From Rufibacter immobilis (GTDB taxonomy: Bacteria; Bacteroidota; Bacteroidia; Cytophagales; Hymenobacteraceae): a stretch of DNA of 64,000 nt. The position numbers were made by a program, and so were the translations under genes. Below, piece after piece: positions 26,534 to 35,067 of this stretch; the first letter of the stretch is position 1, and every line of letters starts with the position of its first letter. The notes under the pieces are model-generated. The model ran no database searches. It saw nothing but the letters and a program-made list of their open reading frames with translations, and was not told where the DNA came from. The DNA is taken from the NCBI RefSeq assembly GCF_003721565.1, contig NZ_RJJE01000002.1, forward strand, positions 1-64,000. The letters run 5' to 3'.

Positions 26534-26622
26534 CATTTTTCAATCTGGCTTTTTACTCTATCGTCAACTTCAGGAGCCAAAGGAAAGCCAATGGCTACCG
26601 GAATGGTTTGTCTGAACTTGCC

Positions 26623-26668
26623 TTTGCGTTTAGGGGCTGTTTTTAGAAAAAGAGCACCTAAACGCAAA
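26623..26668. repeat. interspersed GTTTAGGGGC hairpin with extended arms
   Basis: tttgcgtttaggggct ... agcacctaaacgcaaa; 5 bp of private pairing outside the core. It lies 8 nt after the stop of the Fe-S gene at 26677. Confidence 0.88.
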
Positions 26669-26676
26669 CCAACCTG

Positions 26677-27483
26677 CTAGGCGTTGATGCCTTCGGCCTG
26701 GGCAATGAGTTCGGCAATGTCAAAGACTTTCACGTTGTCTTCCTGGTTCTTGTTCTTCACGCCGTCGGCCATCATGGTCATGCAGAACGGGCAGGCGGAG
26801 GCAATGATGGTGGCACCGGTGCCAATGGCTTCCTCGGCGCGTTCCACGTTGATGTCTTTGTTGCCCGGCTCTGGTTCTTTCCACATCTGGGCGCCACCGG
26901 CACCGCAGCACAGGCCGTTGGCGCGGCTGCGTTTCATCTCCACCAGGTCGGCATCTAAAGCAGCCAGTACCTCGCGCGGAGCCTCATAGATGTTGTTAGC
27001 GCGGCCCAGGTAGCAGGAGTCATGGAAGGTGATGCGCTTGCCCTTGAACTCGCCGCCCCCGGCAATTTTCACTTTGCCCTCATTGATGAGGTTCTGCAAA
27101 AACGTGGAGTGGTGGATGACCTCATAGTTTCCGCCCAGCGCCGGGTACTCGTTCTTAATGGTATTGAAGCAGTGCGGGCAGGCCGTCACAATGGTCTTGA
27201 TGCCGTAGCCGTCCAGCGTGGCAATGTTGGTCATGGCCTGCATCTGGAACAGGAACTCATTGCCGGCACGCTTGGCGGGGTCTCCGGTGCAGGTTTCTTC
27301 CATGCCCAGCACGGCGTACTTGGTGCCCACGTGCTCCAGAATGCGCACGAAGGCGCGGGTCACGCTTTTGTAGCGGTCATCAAAGGCGCCGGCGCAGCCA
27401 ACCCAGAATAATACTTCCGGAGATTCACCGCGGGCGGCCAAATCTGCCATGACGGGTACTTGTATCTGTTTTTTCTCTGACAT
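26677..27483 (-). CDS. CCG-domain Fe-S oxidoreductase (HdrB/LutA-like)
   Basis: A 268-aa protein with two cysteine-rich CCG domains (heterodisulfide-reductase subunit B/LutA/GlpC type): TACPHCFNTIKNEY with HDSCYLGR and GLCCGAGGAQMW, then ASACPFCMTMMAD. These domains bind Fe-S clusters and pass electrons in membrane-linked redox chains. It lies 102 nt downstream of the membrane Fe-S subunit on the same strand, so the two probably form one complex. The electron donor and acceptor are not evident. Confidence 0.88.
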   Translation of the reverse strand: MSEKKQIQVPVMADLAARGESPEVLFWVGCAGAFDDRYKSVTRAFVRILEHVGTKYAVLGMEETCTGDPAKRAGNEFLFQMQAMTNIATLDGYGIKTIVTACPHCFNTIKNEYPALGGNYEVIHHSTFLQNLINEGKVKIAGGGEFKGKRITFHDSCYLGRANNIYEAPREVLAALDADLVEMKRSRANGLCCGAGGAQMWKEPEPGNKDINVERAEEAIGTGATIIASACPFCMTMMADGVKNKNQEDNVKVFDIAELIAQAEGINA

Positions 27484-27585
27484 GAGGTGCGTATGCTAAG
27501 TAAGATTGTAAAGTGCTAGCAGGCTAATTTACTCGGCATGCAGCACAAAAGCTAAGGTTTGTTCGGCAAAGCCGAAGGAAATGGC

Positions 27586-28938
27586 TTAGTTCTTAGAAGC
27601 CATGAATAAATCATCGGCCCAGTTGAACCGGTCGCTGGGCGAGAAGGCCCACGGGGCCCCGTTGTTCTCAATGTTGCTGAACATGGTATTGAGGGCCGCC
27701 GGCGCCGCCGATTCTTCCAGCACCAGGAAGCGGCGCAAGTCAATGATGGTAGACAGCTGGTTGATGTTCACGGGGCAAGACTCCACGCAGGCGTTGCAAG
27801 TGGTGCAGGCCCAGAGCTCTTCCGGCGTTACGTACCCGCGCAGCAGCGTACGCTCCTCGGTTACCTTCACGCGCTCAGACTCTTCTTTGTAGTGCGCCGG
27901 CGCGAAGATGATAGGCGAATGCCCTTTCTCTTCCAGGCGGTCGCGGGTGTCCATCACAATCTTACGCGGCGACAGCAACTTACCTGTAATATTGGCTGGG
28001 CATACGCTGGTACAGCGACCACACTCGGTACAGGTGTAGGCATCCATGAGCTGCTTCCAGGTGAGGTCTTCCACGTCTTTGGCCCCAAATTTCTGCGGAT
28101 CTGCGCCTTCGGGGGCGGGTGGTACCACATAGCTGGGGTCTAGCATGGCTTTGATCTCATGTGTGATGCTCTCTACGTTGCTGAACTGGCCCTTGGGCTC
28201 CAGTTTGCTGTAGTACACATTAGGGAACGACATGAGAATGTGGAAGTGCTTGGAGCTGGGCAGGTAGTTCATGAACGCCAGAATACCAATAATGTGCACC
28301 CACCAGCCAATACCGGCAATGGTTTTGAGGGTACTCACATCACTCCCGAACAGATCTACCAATCCTGAGGTAACCGGAAAAGCCCCCGCCAACTGCACGC
28401 CATTCAACTGCGACAGTTTCTGATCTGCGATGTTGAACGCGAACAGCGCCAGCATGAGCACGATCTCCGTGATGAGGATCACGTTGGCATCCAGCTTAGG
28501 CCAGGCGCGCATCTCGGGCCCGCGGGTGAGGCGCGGCACTTTGGTGAGGTTGCGGCGTGCCAGGAAAATAACGCAGGCAATGATCACCAGCAGTCCCAGA
28601 ATCTCATTGATGGCCATGAGCACGTTGTACACCGGCCCCAGAAAGCCCAGCACCCGGTGCGTACCAAAGGTACCGTCAATCAAAATCTCAATCAGTTCCA
28701 CGTTAATCACCAGGAACCCGATGTACACAAACAGGTGCAACACGGCCGGCAAGGGGCGCTTGAACATTTTTTGTTGGCCAAACGCCACCAGCAAAAGGGT
28801 GTTAATGCGTTGCGAGACATCGCCGGCAATGGTCTTGTCGCGCCCCAGGTTAATGTTATGGGCAATCTTGCGTATCTGCCAGCCAAACAGCCCGATACCG
28901 AGCGCCGCCACCATGATAAAGGCTATACTACTTATCAC
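27586..28938 (-). CDS. membrane-bound 4Fe-4S ferredoxin-type oxidoreductase subunit
   Basis: A 450-aa protein. About five membrane helices in residues 1-235 resemble nitrate-reductase gamma/HdrE-like cytochrome modules. A dicluster 4Fe-4S domain follows with CTECGRCTSVCP and CTTCNACVESCP, then a C-terminal tail. With the downstream CCG protein it forms a two-gene redox complex, common in Bacteroidota and annotated as (Fe-S)-binding protein/HdrD-like. It probably couples quinone pool electrons to an unknown dehydrogenase. Confidence 0.87.
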   Translation of the reverse strand: MISSIAFIMVAALGIGLFGWQIRKIAHNINLGRDKTIAGDVSQRINTLLLVAFGQQKMFKRPLPAVLHLFVYIGFLVINVELIEILIDGTFGTHRVLGFLGPVYNVLMAINEILGLLVIIACVIFLARRNLTKVPRLTRGPEMRAWPKLDANVILITEIVLMLALFAFNIADQKLSQLNGVQLAGAFPVTSGLVDLFGSDVSTLKTIAGIGWWVHIIGILAFMNYLPSSKHFHILMSFPNVYYSKLEPKGQFSNVESITHEIKAMLDPSYVVPPAPEGADPQKFGAKDVEDLTWKQLMDAYTCTECGRCTSVCPANITGKLLSPRKIVMDTRDRLEEKGHSPIIFAPAHYKEESERVKVTEERTLLRGYVTPEELWACTTCNACVESCPVNINQLSTIIDLRRFLVLEESAAPAALNTMFSNIENNGAPWAFSPSDRFNWADDLFMASKN

Positions 28939-29031
28939 AAAAAGGAAGTTTTACGTTGGAGTTTGCTTCTATTACGAACGAATTTAGCAAAGTATTCGGA
29001 AAAGGGTATAAAAGATTTTTTTGCATTAAGT

Positions 29032-29062
29032 TTTGCAAATCCGATCAGGCTTCCTACATTTG
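29032..29062 (+). promoter_or_regulatory. Bacteroidota-type promoter of tRNA-Phe
   Basis: tttg (29032-29035), exactly 19 bp, then tacatttg (29055-29062): a full match to the -33 TTTG / -7 TAnnTTTG consensus. The predicted start is about 50 nt before the mature tRNA. Confidence 0.8.
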
Positions 29063-29120
29063 CATACTTTTTCACCAGAACGGTAGCGAAACGCCTCCGG
29101 AACGGTTGCTAAAAGATGCT

Positions 29121-29196
29121 GGTGATGTAGCTCAGTTGGTAGAGCAAAGGACTGAAAATCCTTGTGTCGTTGGTTCGATTCCAATCATCACCACCA
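29121..29196 (+). tRNA. tRNA-Phe (GAA), integration target
   Basis: A 76-nt cloverleaf: acceptor ggtgatg (29121-29127) pairs with catcacc (29186-29192), the D arm is gctc...gagc, the anticodon loop is ctGAAaa (GAA at 29154-29156), the T arm contains ggttcgattcc, and CCA is encoded. A strong promoter lies upstream and a terminator downstream. Its 3' part is repeated at 30603 and 50685, so this gene is the attachment site of mobile elements. Confidence 0.96.
29162..29194 (+). repeat. att core copy A (33 bp, inside tRNA-Phe)
   Basis: The 33-bp segment starting ttgtgtcgttggttcg is shared exactly with 30630-30662 and 50685-50717. It is the left copy of a three-copy attachment array. Confidence 0.9.
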
Positions 29197-29208
29197 GCAG
29201 AAAAGAGA

Positions 29209-29244
29209 ATCCCGCTTCAAGTAATTGGAGCGGGATTTTTGTTT
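29209..29244 (+). terminator. terminator after tRNA-Phe
   Basis: atcccgct/agcgggat stem followed by tttttgtttt. A diverged duplicate of this terminator and its flank follows att copy C at 50731. Confidence 0.85.
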
Positions 29245-29324
29245 TAGGGCGTTTTGGGAAAAGGAGGCTGGAAGCGGAAGAGACTAATTTCTTATCTTGC
29301 CTTCTACTCCATCTCCATTTTGTG

Positions 29325-30419
29325 ATGACATCCAGACCTCCACTACTTCCCCCAGCACAAGAATTAGAAACTAAGGCGGTACTTAAGCAGGCTGCCATTG
29401 CCCACAGATATTTGGCGGAACTGAAGGGAATAGCGGCCACCATTCCCAACGAGCAAATTCTAATTAATACGCTTACATTACAGGAAGCCCGTGACAGTTC
29501 AGCTATTGAAAATATCATCACCACGCAAGATGAATTGTTCAAAGCTGAACTACAGGAAAACTTAGCACTTTCTGCCGCCACCAAAGAAGTTCAGAACTAC
29601 GCACAGGCTCTAAGAAAAGGCTTTCAAATTGCCCGGCAGCACAAACTTCTCACGTTTAACCACATCTTATCCATTCAGCAAGAGCTAGAGCAAAATAATG
29701 CAGGTTTACGTAAACTTCCAGGCACTGCTCTGAAGAATGCCCAAACGGGAGAGACAGTGTATACGCCACCACAAGAGTATGACACTGTCTATGCATTGAT
29801 GCAGAACTTGGAAGAGTATATTAACGATGACTCACTCAGCGAGGTAGATCCTTTGGTGAAAATGGCAGTGATTCACCATCAGTTTGAGAGCATACATCCT
29901 TTCTATGACGGCAATGGGCGCACAGGCCGCATCATCAATATCTTGTATTTAGTCATCAAAGACTTACTCAACCTGCCTATTCTATACCTTAGTCGTTATA
30001 TTATTGATCAGAAACAGGAATATTACCGTTTGCTGCAATATGTGAGAGACACTAATTTATGGGAGGAGTGGTTACTCTTCATTTTGAAAGGAGTTGAGGT
30101 CACGGCTCAGCAAACCATTAATTTAGTGAAGGGCATCAAACAAGTAATGCAACAGCACAAACACCAAATTAGAACGGAACTTCCCAAGCTTTATTCTCAG
30201 GATTTGCTGAACAACTTGTTTCGCCACCCATATACTAAAATTGAGTTTTTAGAGCGTGAGTTGCTTATTACCAGAAAAACGGCAGCCAAATACCTTGACC
30301 AGTTGGTAAACATAGGCATACTTCACAAAGAAAAGATAGGTAAAGCTAACTTTTACTTAAATCCAAGTTTAGTAGAAGTGATTATTCACACTGGCACTAT
30401 CCATTACAAGCCTGAGTAG
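29325..30419 (+). CDS. Fic family AMPylase-type protein with C-terminal winged helix
   Basis: A 364-aa Fic/DOC protein. The active-site motif HPFYDGNGRTGR (191-202) is complete, including catalytic His191. An N-terminal inhibitory motif SSAIEN (58-63, S-x3-E-N) marks an autoinhibited class II Fic. The C terminus (about 290-364) looks like a winged-helix domain. The family transfers AMP or related groups to protein hydroxyls; single-protein class II members are usually housekeeping or regulatory, some act in stress or defence. The frame is open through the tRNA, but ATG 29325 gives the normal start. It sits alone between two att copies. Confidence 0.9.
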   Translation: MTSRPPLLPPAQELETKAVLKQAAIAHRYLAELKGIAATIPNEQILINTLTLQEARDSSAIENIITTQDELFKAELQENLALSAATKEVQNYAQALRKGFQIARQHKLLTFNHILSIQQELEQNNAGLRKLPGTALKNAQTGETVYTPPQEYDTVYALMQNLEEYINDDSLSEVDPLVKMAVIHHQFESIHPFYDGNGRTGRIINILYLVIKDLLNLPILYLSRYIIDQKQEYYRLLQYVRDTNLWEEWLLFILKGVEVTAQQTINLVKGIKQVMQQHKHQIRTELPKLYSQDLLNNLFRHPYTKIEFLERELLITRKTAAKYLDQLVNIGILHKEKIGKANFYLNPSLVEVIIHTGTIHYKPE

Positions 30420-30443
30420 AACTTCAGTCAAACAATAAATTGT

Positions 30444-30515
30444 CATGGGTAAATTTTTAGATTTCTTACCCATATACTCTTTCTCATAGGTAAGAAATCT
30501 AAAAATTTACCCATG
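30444..30515. repeat. perfect 27-bp inverted repeat
   Basis: Arms 30444-30470 and 30489-30515 (catgggtaaatttttag... and its complement) with an 18-nt loop. It lies 24 nt after the Fic stop. No T run follows the stem, so it may be a recombination or element-end structure rather than a classic terminator. Confidence 0.85.
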
Positions 30516-30602
30516 AAGAAAATTGAAATGTCTTACAGCCTGTCTCTCTATAGTATTATTATAAGTTATAATCACTTTTATTCTATATAATAATTCATTC
30601 CT

Positions 30603-30662
30603 GTTGGTAGAGCAAAGGACTGAAAATCCTTGTGTCGTTGGTTCGATTCCAATCATCACCAC
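30603..30662 (+). pseudogene. truncated tRNA-Phe, att copy B
   Basis: 60 nt identical to positions 29135-29194 of the intact tRNA-Phe: part of the D arm, the anticodon arm and T arm, and the 3' acceptor strand. The 5' acceptor strand is missing, so no cloverleaf can form. The last 33 nt are the shared att core. Marks the left end of the 20-kb element. Confidence 0.92.
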
Positions 30663-30696
30663 TTTCGCCATCCCTACAGGATGTCGAGTGGTAACA

Positions 30697-30732
30697 AAAA
30701 AGGTCTCTGAAAGTAATTTCAGAGACCTTTTT
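30697..30732 (+). terminator. intrinsic terminator after att copy B
   Basis: A 16-bp perfect stem aaaaaggtctctgaaa with its complement and a 4-nt loop; the right arm ends in ttttt. Unlike the terminators after copies A and C in sequence. Confidence 0.88.
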
Positions 30733-30762
30733 GCTTTTCGGTGCATTAGGGCAGCAATACTG

Positions 30763-30783
30763 TGTATGGCGATGCGCTTGGCA
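30763..30783 (+). repeat. left subterminal end repeat of the element
   Basis: tgtatggcgatgcgcttggca, matched at 20 of 21 positions by 50578-50598 near the other end; the similarity continues with aacta. A candidate integrase arm-type site. Confidence 0.7.
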
Positions 30784-30785
30784 AA

Positions 30786-31268
30786 CTATACTACATCAGC
30801 CCAGATAGAGCCATTACGAATTCCCCAAATAGTCTTAAAGGATACTTGGTACTCTTCTGCAAGCTCTTTGTTCATTTTACCTATCAAGAACTTACCTCTT
30901 ATCTCTACTACCTGTTCAGGCTTAAGCTTGGCTCTTCTCCTACCAGCCAACGTAGACTTCTTGATGTTCTCCTTATGTGTAACCCATTGGAGATTGTCAG
31001 CTCTGTTGTTCAAGCGGTCATTGTCAATGTGATCTACATAAAGGGCTTCATTGGAGTTAGGCTTGGGCACAAAGTGCTCCGCAACCAACCTGTGAATGAG
31101 TTTCCCTACAGATTTCCCATTGAGCTGTACATCAGTCTGCAAGTAACCGTCATTACATAGGCTAGGCCTCATTGGCTTACCTAGTTTCCCTAGCAGCGTT
31201 CCGTAGTTCCCAATTTTGTAGCCCTTGAATCCTTCTACGTCTACAAAAACTTCTTCCAAATTTGTCAT
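30786..31268 (-). CDS. HNH endonuclease, homing type (NUMOD4-HNH)
   Basis: A 160-aa nuclease. A NUMOD4-like start (FVDVEGFKGYKIGNYGTLL) leads to an HNH core (HRLVAEHFVPKP, VDHIDNDRLNNRADNLQWVT, residues about 60-105) and a C-terminal helix-turn-helix-like segment (KPEQVVEIRG...ELAEEYQVSFKTIW). This is the architecture of free-standing phage-type homing endonucleases. ATG 31268 is chosen over an upstream TTG. It is the outermost gene of the 20-kb element; the stop lies 3 nt from the subterminal repeat. Confidence 0.85.
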   Translation of the reverse strand: MTNLEEVFVDVEGFKGYKIGNYGTLLGKLGKPMRPSLCNDGYLQTDVQLNGKSVGKLIHRLVAEHFVPKPNSNEALYVDHIDNDRLNNRADNLQWVTHKENIKKSTLAGRRRAKLKPEQVVEIRGKFLIGKMNKELAEEYQVSFKTIWGIRNGSIWADVV

Positions 31269-31322
31269 AACATTATATGGCAAGATTAGAAGAAAGTTTG
31301 AGGGGATGATTAGAACACAGGG

Positions 31323-32312
31323 CTATAGAGTAGGAAGAAGCAAATGCAAAGGAGTAAAGATTTCTTTTGGAACTTTAATAGTGTTTGACCTACCTCCTCC
31401 CATTGAAGCTCCCCCAGATTGAGTTACCCAAAAGCAATACTTTAGAACCTCAGAGAACCTTACACCCCACCATTCAATATTTCCCCCCAAATCATCAACC
31501 TCTTCAACAAGGTATAAAGCTTCCATATTATTTGATAGAGAAACGAAAAAGGACAACTTAGAAAAGGGTCCAATATCAATACCAAACCAGTCACCAAGCT
31601 TAGCATCTGCATAAACTCTTTTGCTTTTTAACTCGATTGGATATGCCTTTCCACTTTTACCGATTATAAAAAAGTCAAGGTCATTAGATGAAACCAAATA
31701 ATTCCTCTGGAGAAAATATCTAGAATATTCTTTCCAGAAAAGATGAGTCACCAATGAAGAATCACTCCAAACAGGATCCTTTCTATCGATTCTACCCGAT
31801 TTGTAGGCTCTCATTCCCACTAAGCCTTTCCTCCTAGGAAAGTTTCTCATCATCACGTTGATATCGACTTTCTCCAACCCACTGCTACCAATTAGGTGAG
31901 GCTCTAGTTCGTAAGTAGTATTATAGTTCTTTTTCCTTGGGACATCAAAACGACTTTCCCTGCCAGAAGGATCAAAATTTGCGAAATAAGTTTCTATGCC
32001 AACCTGATTAAAGAAGGATGATGCTAAAGTTTGGGCTGTAAATGGTGAAGGTGAAAACGACTTTGTCCAGCTAAACCCAAACGAATTTGGCAATACTGCT
32101 ATTCTTGCCTTTGTGGGCATCAACACAGCATTACTACCAGGTGCTATTATCCATCCTCCAGGAATGATATATCGGTAAAGATCTTTAATCAAAGGGCTTT
32201 TCAAATAAGCCTCAAGGCGAATCTCAGCGTTTATTCCTTTTAATTTATTATCGTTGATGGAAGACCATTGAGTTTCCAAAAAATCAATAGCGGTATTTAA
32301 ATTGCTTGGCAT
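31323..32312 (-). CDS. putative PD-(D/E)XK restriction endonuclease
   Basis: A 329-aa protein of no family I can name. Residues 211-229 read DLDFFIIGKSGKAYPIELK, fitting a PD-(D/E)XK core with Asp213, Glu227 and Lys229. The N-terminal 200 residues contain no familiar motif and may bind DNA. It is divergent from the C5 methyltransferase with 256 bp between them. A restriction or repair-type nuclease acting with the neighbouring module is inferred; the assignment depends on that one motif. Confidence 0.6.
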   Translation of the reverse strand: MPSNLNTAIDFLETQWSSINDNKLKGINAEIRLEAYLKSPLIKDLYRYIIPGGWIIAPGSNAVLMPTKARIAVLPNSFGFSWTKSFSPSPFTAQTLASSFFNQVGIETYFANFDPSGRESRFDVPRKKNYNTTYELEPHLIGSSGLEKVDINVMMRNFPRRKGLVGMRAYKSGRIDRKDPVWSDSSLVTHLFWKEYSRYFLQRNYLVSSNDLDFFIIGKSGKAYPIELKSKRVYADAKLGDWFGIDIGPFSKLSFFVSLSNNMEALYLVEEVDDLGGNIEWWGVRFSEVLKYCFWVTQSGGASMGGGRSNTIKVPKEIFTPLHLLLPTL

Positions 32313-32568
32313 AGGCTAGTTCTAAAGAGTGTAAATCTTCTAAGAACATTCTAGCTAAACAAGACAGCTAATATCTTGTAGAAAATAAAAATTTTTATCT
32401 GCATCATTTGGTATTGAAGCCCTTTACCTTTAAGCAAAACAGCATTTTGCACAATTCCCAGGAAACCTGGCAGTTAGCCTAACAAGGCCTGTATTTTTCC
32501 CAGGAGTTGCTAATCGCATTAGGATTAACCCGTATAAAGGGTTAAAATTGTAAACTAATTCTTGCGCT

Positions 32569-33690
32569 ATGGACTTCCAATCGAATATAGATTTTCAGCT
32601 AACCAGCCAGACTCTGGAGTCTGCTACATCTTCCATAACTCCCGCGCCAGTAAAAAAGGCAAAGCCGAAAAAGGCCAAAAAGATTACTGAGCCTGAGCTT
32701 CTATTCAAACCCGCCCCCCTCTTCAAATTCGTTGACCTCTTTGCCGGAATCGGTGGTTTCCGTCTTGGACTGGAGAAAGCTGGCGGAGAGTGCGTATTTA
32801 CAAGCGAGTGGGATAAGTATTCCCAAAAGACCTACGAAGCTTGGTACGGAGATAAGCCATCGGGAGACATCACACAAATTGACCCTAATACAATTCCAGA
32901 CTGCGACATCTTGGCCGCGGGCTTCCCTTGCCAGCCGTTTAGTTTGGCCGGCGTGAGCAAGAAGCAAAGCCTCGGAAGGCCTCACGGCTTCTTGGATGCG
33001 ACACAGGGAACGATGTTCTTCTATGTTGCCACTATCCTTGAAGTAAAGAGACCTCCTGTATTTATCCTTGAGAACGTGAAGAACCTTGTCTCACACGATA
33101 AGGGAAAGACATTCAAGGTAATAATGAAAACACTTGAGGAGCTTGGATACAAAGTAGAAAAGCAAATCATTGATGCGGCAGACTACGTCCCTCAGCACAG
33201 AGAAAGGATCTTTATTGTTGGCTTTGATAAAAAGGTATTTGGGGAAGACCCTGGGTTCGAATTCCCGGCACCGCCAGCAGGGCCAAGGCCAACATTAAGA
33301 GATATACTTGACCCTAATCCTGATCCCAAGTATACATTAAGTGACCATTTATGGAACTACCTACAGGAGTATGCAAGGAAGCACCGGGAAAGAGGCAACG
33401 GGTTCGGGTTCGGCCTAGTGGACTTGGATGGACAGTCAAGAACAATTAGTGCAAGATACCACAAGGATGGGGCTGAGATTCTTATTCCTCAAGGAGAAGG
33501 GATGAACCCTAGAAGACTTACGCCAAATGAGGCAAAACGTCTGATGGGCTTTGATGATGATTTGCCAATTGTTGTATCTGACACACAGGCATATCGCCAG
33601 TTCGGAAACTCACTCTGCCCTCTTATTGCAGAAGCAGTAGGTGCCAACATTGTAGAAGTGATGCTAAAGAATAAGCGCTGGAAGAAATAA
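32569..33690 (+). CDS. dcm: DNA (cytosine-5) methyltransferase, Dcm/M.EcoRII-like
   Basis: A 373-aa C5 methyltransferase. Motif I is FVDLFAGIGGFRLGLEKAG (54-72), motif IV has catalytic Cys121 in GFPCQPFS, then ENVKNLV, PQHRERIFIVGF, a target-recognition region around 235-310 and motif IX/X QFGNSLCP. An extra basic N-terminal tail (28-40, Lys-rich) precedes the catalytic domain. The gene is followed by an EcoRII-family nuclease and Vsr, so the expected target is CCWGG (inner C), protecting the element's host from the nuclease. Confidence 0.92.
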   Translation: MDFQSNIDFQLTSQTLESATSSITPAPVKKAKPKKAKKITEPELLFKPAPLFKFVDLFAGIGGFRLGLEKAGGECVFTSEWDKYSQKTYEAWYGDKPSGDITQIDPNTIPDCDILAAGFPCQPFSLAGVSKKQSLGRPHGFLDATQGTMFFYVATILEVKRPPVFILENVKNLVSHDKGKTFKVIMKTLEELGYKVEKQIIDAADYVPQHRERIFIVGFDKKVFGEDPGFEFPAPPAGPRPTLRDILDPNPDPKYTLSDHLWNYLQEYARKHRERGNGFGFGLVDLDGQSRTISARYHKDGAEILIPQGEGMNPRRLTPNEAKRLMGFDDDLPIVVSDTQAYRQFGNSLCPLIAEAVGANIVEVMLKNKRWKK

Positions 33691-33711
33691 AATAGCCATA
33701 AACAAATATAG

Positions 33712-33764
33712 ATTGGGTTGGATATTAGAGCGGAAATCGACTCTTTTGTTCAACCCAATTTTTG
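33712..33764 (+). promoter_or_regulatory. stem-loop between methyltransferase and nuclease genes
   Basis: attgggttg (33712-33720) pairs with caacccaat (33751-33759) and is followed by tttttg, ending 5 nt before the nuclease start codon. It could be a terminator or attenuator that keeps nuclease expression lower than methyltransferase expression. Confidence 0.5.
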
Positions 33765-33768
33765 TTTT

Positions 33769-35067
33769 ATGGCAACTCCGATCGGTGACAGAGCAATAGA
33801 AGATGCGCAGGCATATGGAAAAGCGATTCTGAAATACATATCTCCAAACGATCTTGGTCTGACGGGAGGACATCAGAAAGGCTATTACCTGCCAAAAGCT
33901 GTTTGGGAGCTCTTTACACCTAACCCGCCCATAAAGGGAGTAAATGCAAAGTCTTGGCCTTCTGTTTTATGGCAGGATGGTACAGTTACAGAATCCTGTA
34001 TCACTTGGTATGGCACGGGAACCAGGAGCGAATACAGGTTAACCAGATTCGGGAGAGAGTTTCTTTGGCTGACACCTGACAACCTAGGAAGCCTGCTTGT
34101 CTTGATACCTATTTCCCATACTGAGATGAGGGCTTACGTCTTGGATATTGAGGATGATATTCTTGACATCCAAAGCTCTCTTGGTATTGAGATTGAGTTT
34201 GGAAAGAACTGGGCAGCTTATATAAGAGGCGAGGAGGAGGAACCTGAAACAGAATCTGAATGCATTGAAAGGAAATTCAGGGAATTTACTACCAACCTGG
34301 ATGCTTTCCCTACGTCTGGGGCCATCTCGACCGGAACACAACGGATATTACTCGAATGCTTAAGCAAATTCAACCAGCTTTCTCTCGATAAGAAAATAAT
34401 GGAGCTGGTAGATTTTGAATACAAGCTATTTAAAAGAATAGAAAGGCTATTGCTTCAGGACCAGATAGTAAGGGTTTTTAGTGACGTAGATGATTTTGTT
34501 GCTACCGCAAACAGTATAACAAACAGGAGAAAGTCCAGAGCTGGCCACTCCTTCGAGCACCATACTGAATTTTTATTGAGGTTAGCCGGAATCCCCTTTG
34601 AAAGCCAAGCGAAAATAGAAGGAAACAAGAAGCCTGATATACTGATTCCAAGCAAAGAAGCTTATGAGGATTCTAAATATCCTGCTGAAAAGCTTCGTAT
34701 GATTGGAATAAAGACCACCTGCAAAGACAGGTGGAGGCAGGTTCTTAATGAAGCCAACAGAGTGCCTAATAAGCATATAATCACAATGCAGAAAGGTATC
34801 TCCTCAAACCAATTACAGGAGATGGAAGATGAAGGGGTAACTCTTGTTGTTCCCCAAGACTTGCATACACAATATCCTCCTGAGTGGAGAAGCCGTATCA
34901 AAACTTTGGAAGAGTTTGTATCAGAGCTTAAAGCAGATTTAGAGATAGGTGACGGACGTACACAACAAGGAACAGCGGAGCTTCAATATGTCCCGAATCA
35001 AGTCCAAGGACACCAAGCCCGAAATGGTAATAAGGCGCCTAGTTCACAGCTTGGGCTATCGTTTTAG
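33769..35067 (+). CDS. EcoRII-family type II restriction endonuclease
   Basis: A 432-aa two-domain nuclease. An N-terminal DNA-binding effector-type domain (about 1-165) is joined to the EcoRII-C catalytic domain (about 195-390) with RRKSRAGHSFEHH (253-265), KPDILIP (Asp290) and IGIKTTCKDRW (Lys315, Lys319). EcoRII family enzymes cut at CCWGG and often need two sites. ATG 33769 is preferred over a TTG at 33718 because the product then begins like the family. The last 38 codons overlap vsr in another frame and read as a low-complexity tail. Operon with the methyltransferase, 78 nt apart. Confidence 0.9.
   Translation: MATPIGDRAIEDAQAYGKAILKYISPNDLGLTGGHQKGYYLPKAVWELFTPNPPIKGVNAKSWPSVLWQDGTVTESCITWYGTGTRSEYRLTRFGREFLWLTPDNLGSLLVLIPISHTEMRAYVLDIEDDILDIQSSLGIEIEFGKNWAAYIRGEEEEPETESECIERKFREFTTNLDAFPTSGAISTGTQRILLECLSKFNQLSLDKKIMELVDFEYKLFKRIERLLLQDQIVRVFSDVDDFVATANSITNRRKSRAGHSFEHHTEFLLRLAGIPFESQAKIEGNKKPDILIPSKEAYEDSKYPAEKLRMIGIKTTCKDRWRQVLNEANRVPNKHIITMQKGISSNQLQEMEDEGVTLVVPQDLHTQYPPEWRSRIKTLEEFVSELKADLEIGDGRTQQGTAELQYVPNQVQGHQARNGNKAPSSQLGLSF

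Larger units (their letters stand above)
30420..30785. other. junction region between Fic gene and 20-kb element
   Basis: A 366-bp region without a gene. It holds the 27-bp inverted repeat, att copy B with a truncated tRNA-Phe, a terminator, and the left copy of the end repeat at 30763. Confidence 0.75.

Noticed and set aside
28956-29324. N-terminal extension of the Fic frame through tRNA-Phe
   Set aside because: The frame is open by chance across the tRNA; the family N terminus fits ATG 29325.
30444-30515. CRISPR-like or insertion-sequence ends
   Set aside because: Only one inverted pair with a short loop; no spaced direct repeats and no transposase gene inside.
30603-30662. second functional tRNA-Phe
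   Set aside because: The 5' acceptor strand is missing and no promoter precedes it, so no cloverleaf is possible.
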